A DNA stretch of 64,000 bases, from NCBI GenBank assembly GCA_944472135.2, contig OX235270.1, positions 40,982,352-41,046,351 on the forward strand, in the 5' to 3' direction. This document shows, piece after piece, positions 1-10,722 of the stretch; position 1 is the stretch's first letter; each line of letters starts with the position of its first letter. Source of the stretch: Trichobilharzia regenti (Eukaryota; Platyhelminthes; Trematoda; Strigeidida; Schistosomatidae). Made by a program: the position numbers and the translations under genes. Under the pieces are notes generated by a model that was given only the letters and a program-made list of their open reading frames with translations, was not told where the DNA came from and did no database searches.

Positions 1-1689
1 TCTTTCGAAAGTCACTGAATAAATAATTTTCTATAGTGCTATATACTTTCTCATCAGTTGAGTTGACAGCATGTCTACTATGTACAGATAGAGTTTAGAC
101 CTCCTCCTCATCATCATCATCGATTTTCTCTTGAATCGCTGCACTTTTTGAAGTAAGATTCACTTACATACTGTCGATGAACCTGATGCTCGCGCTGGTT
201 GTAGGATTAGTTTTGCCCACAGATTTAGTCCTTCCTCAGTACTGACGACACACAGTCCTGGCTTAACTATACTTAAAAACAGAGTGACTTGACTTAAACT
301 TCATCTGTTTCTAAAACATAAAATAAAGCAAAGTATACAATTACACCAAGAAAAGCACAAAATCCATTGTCACTCAAGAAAAGACAAAAACATACCGAAC
401 AGTATAGAAGGAACAGACAAAATGGACAGTTAATTAATTACATATACACACACACAGAATAGAGTGACAGGAATAAACAACATTCAAGGTCACATCACGC
501 GGTCAGAGTTACATTAATTTAGCCAACAATCGCGACAAAGAGTCACATATATCGATTAGCTGTCCGCCAAACTATCTATCTATCTCCCGCGATTAACAGT
601 GGAAACAGGCTACATGACAAGGTTGTCTGGAGGTCTGGTAAAAGGCATGACCAGTGGGAACCACTTAGTCGGGTGGGAGGACAAACACACTTTTGTGGCA
701 CTGACTGGCTGATCCGCTGTATATACCGAAAGAGACAGTAAACTTTTGTGCAGTGCATACGTCAAAAACTGACTGTCGCTAGTCAGAGATCACGTGTACG
801 CTAGAGATACCTCATGTCAGAAAAGTGCCATACGAGGCTTTTGTATCTATGCTGATATTTTGTCAGCAATCATATTATTAGGGTTGAAACATAATTTATT
901 ATGGTTGATACATAATTTATAAGCAGCTATGTGGTGAGAGCTGTCTACTAGCAGGAAAATTGGTAGGCAACAATTTACTTCTATCTTTGCGTCCCAAATC
1001 GGGGTCATGAGAAAAAACAATGACAAAGACCAGTCTTGAGGAACTCAACACACAATCACAGCAGACTTTACGTAGGTGGATGCGATCAGCAGATATATCA
1101 ACGGACTGTCTAGTAAACGGCGTCAAATAGGTGACAGAATAACCTTCAGCAGCAAAACAACCAATCAGAAGACGTTGCTTCTCTGCTAACGACAACGCTA
1201 ATTATAATAATGTACATAAAAATCTATAAATATCTGTTGATTTTCCCAGTAAACGATCTGTTACCTGCCTGGCCCTTGTCTTCTGCTGTTACAATAAGAG
1301 TATAATACTTCACTAATTAGATATGGGCACAGCATAGTTCTCTCCATTCAGAGGTAACTGTAATATCTTTCCTTCAGATAAAAATCCCAATGGAATCGGA
1401 TACAATAGATAGAAAACAAGTAGTAGAAACACACACACACACTGAAGTCGATAATCAGTCTTTGTGCTCACATCACAAAACTTACAATATTATTCTCAAG
1501 CGGTACACCACAAAATGCCGATTCTAAAACCACCCATAGCTGGTCTTTGGGAAAGATTTCTGAAGTGATGAAATAGGAAGAAAGAATTTGAAAAATTGCT
1601 AATATTGAAAAAGTGAAATACAGCATATATTAAAAGTGAATTAATAAGCTTCTAAAATGTATTCAACACACATTTTGTTTCGATAAGTA
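1..1689. other. AT-rich noncoding stretch
   Basis: I see no convincing gene here. There are short simple repeats (a TCATCA run near 106-121, CA runs near 447-458 and 1430-1441). The open frames present are short, lack recognisable domains and look like chance frames. Confidence 0.5.
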
Positions 1690-1960
1690 GAATTCGAATA
1701 ACGCGTGAGAACAACAGTGGTAGTTTGTGCAGTAGAGAAGAAGATGATGATGATGATGGTATACCACCATCTTTAATTTTTTTTATTTCGCTGGCTTCTC
1801 ATCATCAGCACAGCTGCTTACAGTCATCAAAAGACAGTTTTAAGATTGTGTACAGAAACCATCACATAGTGACTTACTTGCACACAGCGAGTTCAAGTAG
1901 TTTAAAGAAAGTAAATGTTTGCATACACAACGGCACAGGAGTCACGTAATAAATAAGGAC
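1690..1960 (+). repeat. Dispersed repeat R1, copy 1
   Basis: This stretch has a core of a GATGATG run, then GTATACCACCA, then TATTTCGCTGGC, then a CATCAGC-like segment. The same order of words recurs at 4085-4260, 5660-5790 and, inverted, at 6640-6800. The family is not one I can name. The copies are diverged, which implies an old dispersed repeat. Confidence 0.5.
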
Positions 1961-2189
1961 GACAGAAGGCGACAGAAAATGATGAGTAACTCACCAAATT
2001 GAGTAACGATACACTCAATCCAATTCAAATCATACAAACAAGAGACAAGGAAAATTACAATATCTTTTTCTTATTATTTTTGGTTACAGCTTGATTCCAC
2101 ACCGTATTCTTTTTTGGTACAGGCATGGAATTTTCAGCATGTGATATCCGCGTAGCCCAAATTTCCCAGGCCGACCATAGATATTAGGT
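1961..2189. other. Noncoding spacer
   Basis: Nothing recognisable is visible between the R1 copy and the tRNA-like SINE head. Confidence 0.4.
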
Positions 2190-2278
2190 GTGCATCGGGA
2201 AGGCATCGAACCACGGACCACTATGTGCATGGTCGGTGAGAGTCCTAACCAATGTGACACCAACGCACATTGCTTTTT
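2185..2278 (-). repeat. tRNA-derived SINE head
   Basis: Read on the minus strand this contains an A-box-like word (TGTCACATTGGTTAGG) followed about 45 nt later by a B-box word (GTGGTTCGATGCC), the spacing of a type 2 RNA polymerase III promoter. It is embedded in noncoding repeats and has no clear cloverleaf. I read it as a SINE head rather than a functional tRNA gene. Confidence 0.5.
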
Positions 2279-2955
2279 GTGATTTGTTCCAATTGATAAA
2301 TAGAGGAATGAATGTATGATTGCATTTTACCGGCTGAAAACTGGACTAACCACCAAGAGGTTCGAGCTTGATGCCCTACTGACGTACTACGTACAGACAA
2401 GGTTGAACGTGAAGTTATTGACCCTATTCTGTAAAAAACAACAACAATAATAATAACACCATAGCGCTACTGAAAACTTCACAGCTTGAAGCCCTAACGC
2501 GACCCACCACACCAGAGAGAGCACAAAGAATGACCACAGTGATCTAGGAGATAACGACTTTTTGTTTGAAACGATGAGCGCTAGGTTCAGGTCTCGGCGG
2601 AAGAGCTATCACCACCAGTCACTGTCACTGGAAGTCGAATGGAAACAGATGGGTAGGATGGCTGAGTAATATCGAGGAGATCATATGAGGAGGAAATAAG
2701 AGCTTATGATCAATTCCGGAGTCAGTTAAAGGGGGGGATAGAAAATTACCACAAAGTGGAGGTGTGGGATGGGACCTTGGGAAATTATAATAGTAGTAAT
2801 AATGATAATACGCTGAACAAACTAATCATGTTAATGAGTAAATAATGAGTACACACTTTCTGAAAACAAAACTACACAAATACCCACCTTTTTCATACTT
2901 GGATGATCATTTTCAGAACCTTTCACTCTATCGTATTCCTCCCTCGTCATAATGG
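2279..2955. other. Noncoding repeat debris
   Basis: No gene is visible. Simple (AAT/ATA)n tracts occur near 2444 and 2790. The phrase around CAGCTTGAAGCCCTAACGCG near 2482 resembles one near 5995 and may be the tail of a tRNA-type SINE. Confidence 0.35.
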
Positions 2956-2964
2956 AACACACTA

Positions 2965-3060
2965 GTCCGAGGTCATTGAAAACCAGGATACAATGAGCAG
3001 CTGTTTCGTTCTACTTCGGAACTCCTCGACAGTCCTCACCCACGATTCAAGGAGCGACCA
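2965..3060 (-). repeat. Degenerate hammerhead-type SINE copy
   Basis: On the minus strand the stretch matches the layout of the copy at 54.87 kb: a GAAACAGCTG block preceded by a TTCCGAAGTAGAAC stem-loop and followed by a CCTGGTTTTCAATG tail. The catalytic CUGANGA box is altered (CTGTCGA) and the cleavage triplet region is changed, so it should be dead. It is similar in design to the schistosome Sm-alpha repeats, which are known to carry hammerhead ribozymes. Confidence 0.45.
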
Positions 3061-3184
3061 AACCCTGGATTTTCAACTGACGTGGGAAGCTTAACCTGGA
3101 TAGGTGTCCTGAAGCTGTAATGAGACGTTGCAGACAGTGTGGTCAACCATGTGAAGGCGAAGAGGATGCTCCCGAGAGGAAATT

Positions 3185-3335
3185 ACCCGGCGATAGCCAA
3201 CCAGCTTGTCGTAGTAACTAAAAGGTCCCGGATTCGATCGCTAGTAGCGCCATAAGTAATCACCTCTAAAGAGTTTTAATATAGGAAGAAACAGCTGTCC
3301 AGTATTCCCTGATGGGTTTCAACAGTCTTTGCAAC
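3185..3335 (+). repeat. Hammerhead-type SINE copy, plus strand
   Basis: A B-box-like word (GGATTCGATCG) near 3229 is followed by a stretch ending GAAACAGCTGTCCAGTATTCCC at 3294-3315, which closely matches the ribozyme 3' half and tail of the 54.87-kb copy. Stem II and the CUGANGA box are strongly mutated (CTCTAAAGA). It is a decayed copy of the same SINE family, opposite in orientation to its neighbours. Confidence 0.5.
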
Positions 3336-3639
3336 CGTTATTAGTTCGTGAGGAAATCTATTTTGAAATTAATCCAAATATCCCTACAAAAAAACCATAA
3401 TTCGAAAACACGAGACACTCAATACACAATAAACATATTGTGGTGGTACCTTGTGAAATTTGGTCTTACAGTAAGAGCAATTAGAATGCATGAACACTCT
3501 CAGAGACACTTCAACGTTAGCGAGTACACAAACAACTTTATCATGAAGCTTTAAGAAGTGTTGAATAAACGGGATGCATCAACAGTTAACAATACGAGTA
3601 GTCGAAATGATTCCAAATTGTTTGGCTTTAAAATTTGTT

Positions 3640-3900
3640 TACAAGATCTCATCATGAACAGAACCACTGGAAAACTGACCGTCCTAGTTTATCACTCTTC
3701 AGTACTACGCATCCACTGTCAAGGTTCGAGCCCGGGACCTACCGGTTACAAGGCGACCTCGTAGACCATCAAGCCAGTGGGGACTCGATCCAATGGCCAA
3801 TTCACAATATACAGCGACTGGCACTAATCAATGTCATCCACGGCGAGTATTTGTCTTCATACCCGATTTGCTAGACCCTACTGGTCATGGTGAAACTGAC
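3640..3900 (-). repeat. Hammerhead-type SINE copy, truncated 3'
   Basis: Read on the minus strand it shows the tRNA-like head of this family: A-box region near 3766, then a B box (GGGCTCGAACC) near 3722, then GTACTGAAGAGTGATAAACTAGGACG at 3665-3690. This copy keeps an intact-looking CTGAAGA box and a stem-II strand GGAC. The GAAA and stem III are replaced by GGTCAG, so the ribozyme is incomplete. The segment 3780-3890 recurs inverted at 6990-7090 and in diverged form at 54.98-55.10 kb. Confidence 0.55.
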
Positions 3901-4084
3901 AGAATACTATTGATGAGTAGAAAACAAAGCTAGTGAGACGCCTGACATGACGATCATCTAACTGCTCATACTACTGCCACCTCTAATGGTATGTATCTTC
4001 ATACAGCGTCAAACAAACAGGTTGGAGAAGACACCACAACTATGTACTTCATGAAATAAACCAGTCTGACGAATCCTTAGAACA

Positions 4085-4265
4085 ACAGTTACCAATATTA
4101 TTTAAATAAAGCAAGAATAACGCTGGTTTCTACAGAATAAGATGATAGTATACCACCACTGCTTATTTCGTTGGCTGTGTAGAGCATCAGCCGTGTACAC
4201 CTCGCCAATTTTACATCATGTCGGTGCGATAGAAAGAAATTTAGTGAACACCAGAAGACTTTCGA
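4085..4265 (+). repeat. Dispersed repeat R1, copy 2
   Basis: This copy matches the inverted stretch at 6640-6800 closely: AATAAAGC.AGAATAAC, GATGATAGTATACCACCA, ATTTCGTTGGC, GTGTACACCTCGCCAA and ACATCATGTCGGTGCGA occur in order in both. It is noncoding, of unknown family, and lies a few hundred bases from SINE copies. Confidence 0.6.
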
Positions 4266-4675
4266 TGAAGCACTTTCTGAAGTAATTGTATCTAAGTACG
4301 TTTTTATAAAAAATTAAACTAATTATTTACATTTTGGTGTGAAGAGCTTTCATGGAGAGGTGATTGATTCTGTGCAAGTTAGTGACTATATTATTATTAT
4401 TTGTTACTTGTTTTCCCAGTGGAGAGTAAGGCCCCAAGCGGGAAATATCTCTATTACACCCTGCACTCTGAATACTCACGTGGCTGGTTTTCTTTATCAC
4501 ACAGGACACGAGCTAAGTTGGGTTGGGTATGGTTGAGTTTTTGTACTTTCTAGTGCGAGCATATATAGTTTTCTATATAGGCTTCTAGTTCTTCCTGATG
4601 AAATACAAGGGGAGAGTTGTGAATGAAAAGGGTGTTGTGAGTTAGTTAGATAGATAGAATGGATTTAGCCCATTT

Positions 4676-4939
4676 TTAACATGAGTCCAAGTGCCTGTCA
4701 ACCAGAATATTAACGAGCTGGTTAAGTGGCACGTTGCTTATTCTGCTGACAACCTTTAATATCCTACGTAATAAGATATAGCCTTTCTTCAGTAGCCCTG
4801 GAACAAATAAGGGGGAACAAGAGAGAATAATAGGCAGGATGCAAGAGTTGACGAATCGTAGGAGTAGGGGTTGGGTTATTCCAGAATGTTTTAACTTCTT
4901 GATGTAGAAGGTAAGACGGAATATTTTCTTAGAAATCAT
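4676..4939 (-). pseudogene. LINE reverse-transcriptase C-terminal remnant
   Basis: An 87-residue frame without the rest of a protein. Its composition and order (an ISKKIFRLTFYIKKLKHSGI segment, then a RFVNSCILPIILSCSPLFVPG segment, then an RRILKVVSRISN segment) is that of the region downstream of the RT fingers and palm in non-LTR retrotransposons, where a cysteine-containing helix follows the thumb. No RT catalytic box is present nearby and both ends are broken. I take it as an old LINE fragment. The clade cannot be decided from this piece. Confidence 0.5.
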
Positions 4940-5655
4940 TAGGATATGATCAATTTAAGTTTGCATCTGATGAGTAGGCTGTTGCATAGGCACAGATATA
5001 CTGTCGAACAAGCCAAATCAGAAACTGTCATTCGTTCAGATCAGAAAAGATCCTGAACACCTACCTACCTAGCAGCACTGCTGCCAGAAAACTAATCGCT
5101 CCTCCAGGCTATGCTATGCTGTGTACGGTAACCGACTCGAAGATATCAGAAAAAAACATATTGGCGATTTGAGGATTGTTTATTTATTTCTCTACTGACA
5201 ATGAACCAGGACTACAGCACACAAAATCTATGAGTAAAGCAGCATCAGCATGAATCACAATGATAAATTCTGATCGTTTTTTCTCCAGTTTTCTGTGAAA
5301 TAGTCTACGATTAGATCACTACCGGCATTATGTTGACTCCCGCTAAAATCGAGATCCGTTCGTTCAATGTTCACTAATTAACTTTCGTTAACATTTTTAT
5401 TATTGTTATTATTATTCACATCAACTATTTTTCAATACTAAGTATCTTAGCATATATGATGTGTTTATTATTATTACGTTTTTGTTATTTTAGAGAATTA
5501 ACAGCTCTTGCTATGGGCTTCACAAACTGCACTTCCAGTTTTGTAGAGTTGGTAAGGTGAGAGTTCAGCCCTTATTTTACTACTCATAGTGTGATAAGGC
5601 TTGTTCCAGGTTAAATGGTGTAGAGTATTATTATAATTATTACTTCATACATTTA
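4940..5655. other. Noncoding stretch
   Basis: No gene or repeat boundary that I can support. An ATT-rich microsatellite lies near 5398-5415. Confidence 0.4.
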
Positions 5656-5659
5656 TTCC

Positions 5660-5790
5660 CCTGTATGAATTTAAATAAAGCGAGAACAACAGTTAAATAA
5701 GCAGAATAGAATAGTTTCATCACTTATTTTGCTGGCGTCTCATGTTCATTCTAACTGTATACTGAAAAGAAATTTAAACGTATCTTCGGG
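5660..5790 (+). repeat. Dispersed repeat R1, copy 3
   Basis: It begins TAAATAAAGCGAGAACAACAG and contains CACTTATTTTGCTGGCGTCTCATG, matching the R1 order. It is truncated before the CTCGCC block and abuts the tRNA-like SINE that follows. Confidence 0.5.
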
Positions 5791-5800
5791 AGCCGTGAGC

Positions 5801-5990
5801 GTCGGTGGAACAGCGGTAAGGACGCTCGCCGACCACACCTCACGCGGTCCGGAGTTCGATCCCCAACCGACACACTCCCTTACCTCACTCGCCGAGCCAG
5901 TAATAAAGCTGGTAAAGAGGAAAGGTTGAGCATGAGGTGGCTAGCTAGCAACCCCTTCCTCTAAGAAACAAACATCACTTCTACCGAAAC
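5801..5990 (+). repeat. tRNA-derived SINE with tRNA-like head
   Basis: The first 71 nt look like a tRNA relic: GTCGGT at 5801 pairs with ACCGAC ending at 5871, an A-box-like TGGAACAGCGGTAAGG sits near 5806, and a B box GGAGTTCGATCCCC lies at 5851-5864. The T stem is imperfect and no good anticodon arm forms. The body continues to a repeated phrase around CTTGAAGCCGTCGCT. I call it a SINE, not a tRNA gene. Confidence 0.55.
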
Positions 5991-6639
5991 TTCAAGCCTC
6001 TAGCTTGAAGCCGTCGCTATGTTCCACTGGGATTGTAAAGGAATAAAAGAATCTGCGGGAGAAATTAGTCACATTATTGGGAGAACAGAAAGAAGAAGGG
6101 GACACCTCTGATTCTCTGAACATGTACGGAAAAGCCCACGTCTCCAGGGTGGAAAACGCTTACAATGGTGTCTTTACTAGACATTTCCTTGTGATATGGA
6201 TCAGAAGGTGGACATCATGAAATCCTTTGAAATTATAATTAGATTAAAAAGGTTACTTTCCATCGAATTTGCTAAGGCAATCTCTGTCAAACGCCTGAAA
6301 CCTTGACTTGTGTGTTCAGCAAGAAGCAGTCATCCGTCTTTCTTTGCTCACCTGTTAACTGGATGTATTTGTTCTCTCTTTCATTTGATTACTCAATCTT
6401 TGGCTTTTACCTCACTACCCTTTGATGATTTGGTGTGACTTTGCTTGTCTTTTGTTTCTACGAATTGAGTTGAACTAAGTACTTTGTTACTCAGTTTGTT
6501 AGCTACTCATCATCCTACTCACCTCCTGTTTCGTCACGGAACTCCCTATATCATTGATTTTTTTTCAAAAAACTTGAACTCTGTGTATAAGTGTGCTGTA
6601 TAAGTGTAACTTTCTGAGCTCTGTTTATTAAGTTTGGAG
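5991..6639. other. Noncoding stretch
   Basis: No gene is visible on either strand. Composition is T-rich in 6300-6560. Confidence 0.4.
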
Positions 6640-6805
6640 CTTTCTGTCGCACCGACATGATGTAAAGTTGGCGAGGTGTAAACAGCTGATGAGAAGCGGA
6701 ATAAGCAATGATAGTACACTATCATCTTATTCTACCCAAACCACTGTTATTCCTGCTTTATTTAATCAATACTGGTATTATACTATTAGGGTTCGTCTTA
6801 CTGGT
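6640..6805 (-). repeat. Dispersed repeat R1, copy 4 (inverted)
   Basis: Reverse complement of the 4085-4265 copy over most of its length, including the GTCGCACCGACATGATGTAAA end at 6647 and the GCTTTATTTAA end near 6757. Together the two copies form an inverted pair about 2.4 kb apart. Confidence 0.6.
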
Positions 6806-6984
6806 TATTTTCGACGCTCTATATAGTGTATGAAAAAACGAGCGAAATGCTGTATGAAGACACATACCAATAGAGGTGGTAGTAGTATGACCAGTTAGAT
6901 TAGCGTGAAGTCAGAAGTTTCACTCGCCTTGTTCTTCAGTCATCATTAGTATTGTCTTAACTTTGACGATTTTAAATTCGTGAC

Positions 6985-7090
6985 TGGTGGGGTACAGTAA
7001 GTCGGGTTCGAAGACAAATACTCGCCGTGGATGACATTGATTAGTGCCAGTTGCGGTATATTGTGAATTAGCCATTGGATCGAGTCGGTA
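6985..7090 (+). repeat. Hammerhead-type SINE fragment, 5' part
   Basis: Reverse-complement match to 3780-3890: CTGGTGGGGTACAG, ACAAATACTCGCCGTGGATGAC, TGATTAGTGCCAGTTG and ATTGGATCGAGTC are found in the same order. Only the upstream part of the SINE is present; the ribozyme region is absent. Confidence 0.55.
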
Positions 7091-7985
7091 ACCAATCAAA
7101 ATAGTTTATTTCCCATTGACCTGGCCGGCTAAAAATGTAAGATTCTGATGTATTTTTGCTCAATAGGAAAGTCCGTTACCAAGTCTCTTGTCTTTTCCCG
7201 TTCAAAATCTATCACCAGAGAAGAAACTATAGCCTAAATAATTTTCTGTGTGAAATAAAAATCGATTGAAGCGACCAATTGATCACGTGGGAGTGATACT
7301 ACTTGTATCTGATCATAGGTACCACTCACCACAGTAGTAACCATAGAACCAGCTAAAAAGAAAAAGAAACGACAGCAGGGAAATGAAAGAGCGAAGAAGG
7401 GATGCTCCCTCTGCCTAACAGAGAACCCAAAGAACGAATAACACCGGTAACAAAACTGTAGCAGCTCAGCTCACCACACTTCGGGTGGCGCACGAAGGTA
7501 GAGAAAAGAAGGACAACAGAAATTCAAGTGAACTATAGTGAGCAGAACCACACGGGAAAAAGAATAGTTACGTGTAAAAACTACAGGGATTTAGAGGATC
7601 TTGGAGTGTATGCATCTGCGCCACCGGGAACGATTTCAGTCATATTACCAAACAGTCTCTAGCCATCGATTCTTGAAATCCCGAGGATCCCCGCCACCTT
7701 AACAGTGTACACTACCTTATGTGGATGGTTCAAATCAGCAATCGAAGACTTAATGGTTTGATACCACACTCCAATCCGACCTCGCCTCCTCACCTATTCT
7801 AACTCATTTTCAACCTAGCCCTATGTCAACTAGCATTGCGTTCTGAACGAATATCTGAAATACAACCAAATCAAAAATGGGCGTTTCGAATTCGTTAAAA
7901 TAAAAGCTCGCTACAATCATCAAACATAAAAATGACGATTTTAACCATTCACAAACACAAGACAAAAAAGAATACAAACAACTTA
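7091..7985. other. Probable intron or 3' flank of the minus-strand gene
   Basis: No confident coding exon is seen here. It lies downstream, on the minus strand, of the exon ending at 7987, which closes with a good splice donor, so more exons are expected at or beyond this stretch. I could not identify them. Confidence 0.3.
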
Positions 7986-7986
7986 C

Positions 7987-8534
7987 TTGAAGGGCGTTTA
8001 ATAGAACATCACCTGATACTGCTTTTGGTGCCACTGCACCATCAACTTTAAGCGAACTTGATGCAAAACAGTTCATAGGACCAGGGGTACTACAGAATGC
8101 AGAAGGTGGACATCCACCTATCATGTGATCCTTAGGCTCAACAACAACAACGGAATTTGGAATGTGATCAGATTGAGTAATATTTTCTTGATTAACTATA
8201 AATATTAATTCAAATATAAGATTGAATCACTTACCTTTTCGCATTTGATCTGTAAGACTAACAGTAGGGTGACTAACATCCGATTCAACAATTAACTGAT
8301 GCCTTTCATAAGATGAAAAGTCTGGAATAAATCCACTAACACCAGGGACTATATCTTGTTGTTTCTCTTTCCGTTTTCCTCTTTAAACTGATAAATACAT
8401 CATAAGTGGAAATTTATCACAAACTTTACTCGGATCGGTTCAATGTAAGACTCAGAAGACAAATCACCTGTGCTGTTAAATACATCAGTCTTCTTAGGAG
8501 AATAACTGCGGAACAGATCATCATCCGAAGACAT
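7987..8534 (-). CDS. Three probable exons of an unrecognised host gene
   Basis: On the minus strand I read an exon 8430-8534 with an ATG at 8534 and a 35-codon serine/aspartate-rich start, a 32-nt gap, an exon about 8236-8397, a 40-nt gap, and an exon 7987-8195. The donors at 8235 (GTAAGTG) and 7986 (GTAAGT) and the acceptor TATTTATAG at 8196 are good. Exons 2 and 3 join in frame (AAA-G to TT-AAT). The third exon encodes about 70 residues including GGCPPSAFCSTPGPMNC and ends exactly at its donor. The join of the first and second exons is not in frame with the nearest CAG acceptor, so the first exon or that acceptor may be wrong. No domain is recognised. Microintrons of 32-42 nt are typical of schistosome genes. 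Confidence 0.5.
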
Positions 8535-10075
8535 TTCCAAGTCTGTATTCAGCAACAGTAGGAATAGTTAAGTGAAATGCGTCAGAAAATCAGTCTGTAA
8601 GAAAATGCAGAAATAATCTGATACGTGAGTATACATAAATAGTAGGAAGTAAGGCTTTATTCCACAGATAGACCTATGTCATTACTACGTCATGAAAACC
8701 TTTGGATTCGCAACTTAAGGAGGGCATAAAAATCACGTCAAAAACATATTTCTAAGGGTTGAACTACAGAAGAATCAGTGTGCTTGTTTTCTAAACATGT
8801 TCCGGAGCGCCAAGCTTGGCTTACTCTCGAAATAGTGACAATTAGGATACTGTGAGACTTTAATACCACTAGAATAGGTCAGTGAACTATACTTTACCCT
8901 ACAGTTGCGAGTCATGGGAATGCAAAAATGCAGGGAGCGAGTTGTGGAATGCTCGCAGCAGCCTCCTCAGACTTATCAAACATACTTCAATGACAAAAGC
9001 ATAACATTTTACTAGGGAGCAACTAAAGTCATGCGTCCAGTCCTTACTTTGGTGCAGGCCGAATTCTACCATTAGTGAATGTAGTCATTGTGGTGCGCTC
9101 TGAATTTTTGATATTAGATGGTTAGTAACACCACCAAATGAAGCATTAAGTGACCCGCATCCGAATCTCGGATGCCACAGTCCCCTCATGACTGCAGATA
9201 TGCCTTGTTGAAGATTGCCACCAAGCACGTGGCCCAGTTTCAAGGCTTCCTGTCGACTACCTCTGAACACCTACATCTTCTACCTAAAACTGGCCGTAGA
9301 TGTTGATCGAAATCCTACGACAGTGATAGTTCGCGAATCACTATACGTTGTACTATCTCAATCCAAGCTGTAATCAAAAATAAAAAAATGAGCATGTGAA
9401 CTTTCTGTCGTGAAACTCCGCGTAGATTCGTTAGCTTATTACGGAACCTAAGGTAAACTTTAGAAACCCCATGTACTTTTTAATACACATTCTTCTTCAA
9501 GCATTTAAGGAGATGCAGAAAGTGCATTCCTTCAATAGATTTCCGCTTTGACTATATTTGGTTTTCATTTTCTGAGACTACTTCATGGCGTCTGTGCACT
9601 CAAATGAGTAGTCCACGAGCTTTCTCCAGACTGTTGCCACACTTTGTCGTAGGAGGGTTAACCCTACTCTTAGTTCTCTATACAGTGTGGATCGGTGGCA
9701 TGTCTTTTTCAAACAAAACTAAAGCACAAGGCTATATCTAAAAGAATAAAGTACTTCTAGAGCGTCTATGGGGATTCACACTACTAACACTCGGTACTAC
9801 TTCACTTTTAGTATCCACTTTATCAGCCTAACTAAGACACTACACCACCAACGCTCCACTCACCAGTTCAAGGGTGCAAGAGAATTTGGAATCGCGGCTA
9901 CGGAAGTAAGGATTCACATAAACAAATGTGTCAGAATGATTGAAATGAAATAATCACCATCTGTCCTCATGCAACTTCCCAATGATCAAATACATATTGT
10001 ATAATATTTAGGCTGAAATGTTTTTCATCTCATGCATTTCCGATGTTAGTATGACTGCGCTACAATAACGAAGTC
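8535..10075. other. Noncoding stretch
   Basis: I found no supported gene. Part of 8870-9260 has weak RTE-like phrases (a CTACAGTTGCGAGTCATGGG word followed 300 bp later by a TGGCCCAG-type segment), but they do not form a frame. It may be an old LINE tail. Confidence 0.35.
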
Positions 10076-10079
10076 CCAC

Positions 10080-10230
10080 CATTCTTCCCACTATTCCGAA
10101 GTTTCCCATAGTTTTCCACATTTCCCACATCTCCAGAAAATAGTTTCCCACTTTTCCCATGTCATTTGAGAAAATAGCCCATTTGTTCCCACTTTACCCA
10201 TGTATTTACCCACATATCCCAAGTTCAAAA
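10080..10230 (+). repeat. TTCCCA/CCCA-rich low-complexity tract
   Basis: Between 10078 and 10221 the word TTCCCA or a close variant occurs about ten times at irregular spacing, in a setting otherwise poor in C runs. It is an imperfect short-word repeat, not a clean microsatellite. No coding potential is convincing. Confidence 0.55.
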
Positions 10231-10692
10231 ATAGTAACTGACCGGGTTACTACCCAGTTACTCCAATATGTGACCCATATGTCGGGAACTAAGAGCTTGC
10301 TACGATCGTCCAAATCTCAGACAATGGCCATGAGGGGGTTACGATGGGCTTGAAGCCGCCCACCGATAACAAATCTTGGAAATGAACTACAAACCTGGTC
10401 TGAAATCTCATGCCAATTGTGTGGTATTCTAAAAACCTCAGAGGAATTACCTGAAAACTACGACAGTCCAGAAATTTACAGGAAATTCGGAAAAGTATTC
10501 GGTGAGGTGTAGTTAACAAACTAACTAATTAATTCAGCATTATATTAAGGCAAAGTAAGATTGACTTTTCCTCTGTTGTTTGCCTCGTCATTTCATTTAA
10601 AAATGCTTACGTGTGATATGGCATATGCACATTTTAGCCCTTATTTACGGGTAATTACGACGTCAAGTTACGAAACGACTAGACCCAACTTA

Positions 10693-10701
10693 CTTAGTTA
10701 C
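10693..10701. repeat. Left target duplication of the 8.3-kb element
   Basis: CTTAGTTAC directly precedes the left inverted repeat; CTTAGATAC at 19000-19008 directly follows the right one. Eight of nine positions agree, as expected for a 9-bp target-site duplication. Confidence 0.6.
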
Positions 10702-10722
10702 GGCAGCCTGTAGACGGCCGTA

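Noticed and set aside
917..1195. 92-codon minus-strand frame
   Set aside because: No domain, no splice or homology signal, and surrounded by noncoding repeats.
5801..5871. Functional tRNA gene
   Set aside because: Acceptor-stem pairing and A/B boxes are present, but the T stem is mismatched and no anticodon arm forms; the sequence continues into a SINE body.
6680..6700. CTGATGAG as a hammerhead core
   Set aside because: There is no stem II and no GAAA in the expected place; the stretch belongs to repeat R1.
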